This document shows positions 63,985 to 64,000 of a DNA stretch of 64,000 nucleotides, in pieces (within the stretch, counting starts at the first letter, position 1; every line of letters starts with the position of its first letter). The notes beneath the pieces were generated by a model. That model saw only the letters and a list, made by a program, of their open reading frames with translations. It ran no database searches and had not been told where the DNA came from. The translations under genes and the position numbers were made by a program. The stretch is taken from the NCBI RefSeq assembly GCF_050433385.1, contig NZ_JBNPXI010000021.1, positions 26,905 through 90,904 on the forward strand, in the 5' to 3' direction. This stretch comes from Brassicibacter mesophilus (GTDB taxonomy: Bacteria > Bacillota > Clostridia > Tissierellales > Proteiniboraceae).

Positions 63985-64000
63985 CCTTCACATTGTTCAA

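Overview
The window comes from a low-GC, endospore-forming Firmicute, most likely an anaerobic member of the Clostridia/Tissierellia. The evidence is the AT-rich sequence, strong Shine-Dalgarno sites with many TTG and GTG starts, the mltG-trmR-trhP-udk-pbp gene order, an alaS T-box leader, an iscR-iscS-iscU-mnmA run and repeated sigma-K-type promoters. No rRNA, tRNA or CRISPR array was seen.

Region 1 (1-21.5 kb) is housekeeping and lies almost entirely on the minus strand. It holds a class B penicillin-binding protein (cut by the window edge), uridine kinase, a tRNA wobble-uridine hydroxylation/methylation pair (trhP, trmR), mltG, a QueT-type transporter, RNase J and a Fur-family regulator. 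An alaS operon follows (alaS, ireB, a large membrane protein with a phosphatase-like ectodomain, a ferredoxin-type aldo/keto reductase, ruvX and a DUF1292 gene), led by a T-box with a consensus promoter. Next come an AI-2E family permease, a PRC-barrel protein and the isc/mnmA genes.

Region 2 (about 20.9-56.1 kb) is a large accessory locus for a surface glycan, very probably of the spore. It carries nine genes of one small GT2-like family (one with its DxD motif destroyed), four of a second small glycosyltransferase family (three in tandem), two intact CgeB-like genes, a related gene broken by an in-frame stop, and one GT4 enzyme. Nucleotide-sugar genes are interleaved: a WbpP-like 4-epimerase, a TviB/WbpA-like dehydrogenase, Ugd, a dTDP-sugar operon (rmlC, a SAF-domain dehydrogenase, an RmlA-like enzyme, an SDR), a Gfo/Idh - acyltransferase - aminotransferase set, and a CapE/CapG/FnlB-type trio for an N-acetyl-fucosamine-like sugar. 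Two features tie the locus together. Eight of the nine GT2-like proteins and one member of the second family share a short N-terminal P-[VIL]-N-K motif followed by a Lys/Arg-rich stretch. Eight transcription units are preceded by AC-N16-CATA, which matches the mother-cell sigma-K consensus. My reading, an inference, is a late-sporulation glycosylation system in which tagged glycosyltransferases are brought to one site.

Region 3 (56.3-64 kb) holds an SDR-type threonine dehydrogenase, an SLH-anchored GH18 protein, a molybdopterin oxidoreductase, an Amj-type lipid II flippase and a SulP/STAS anion transporter. The right edge carries a cluster of three GC-rich hairpins that looks like the end of an IS200/IS605-type element.
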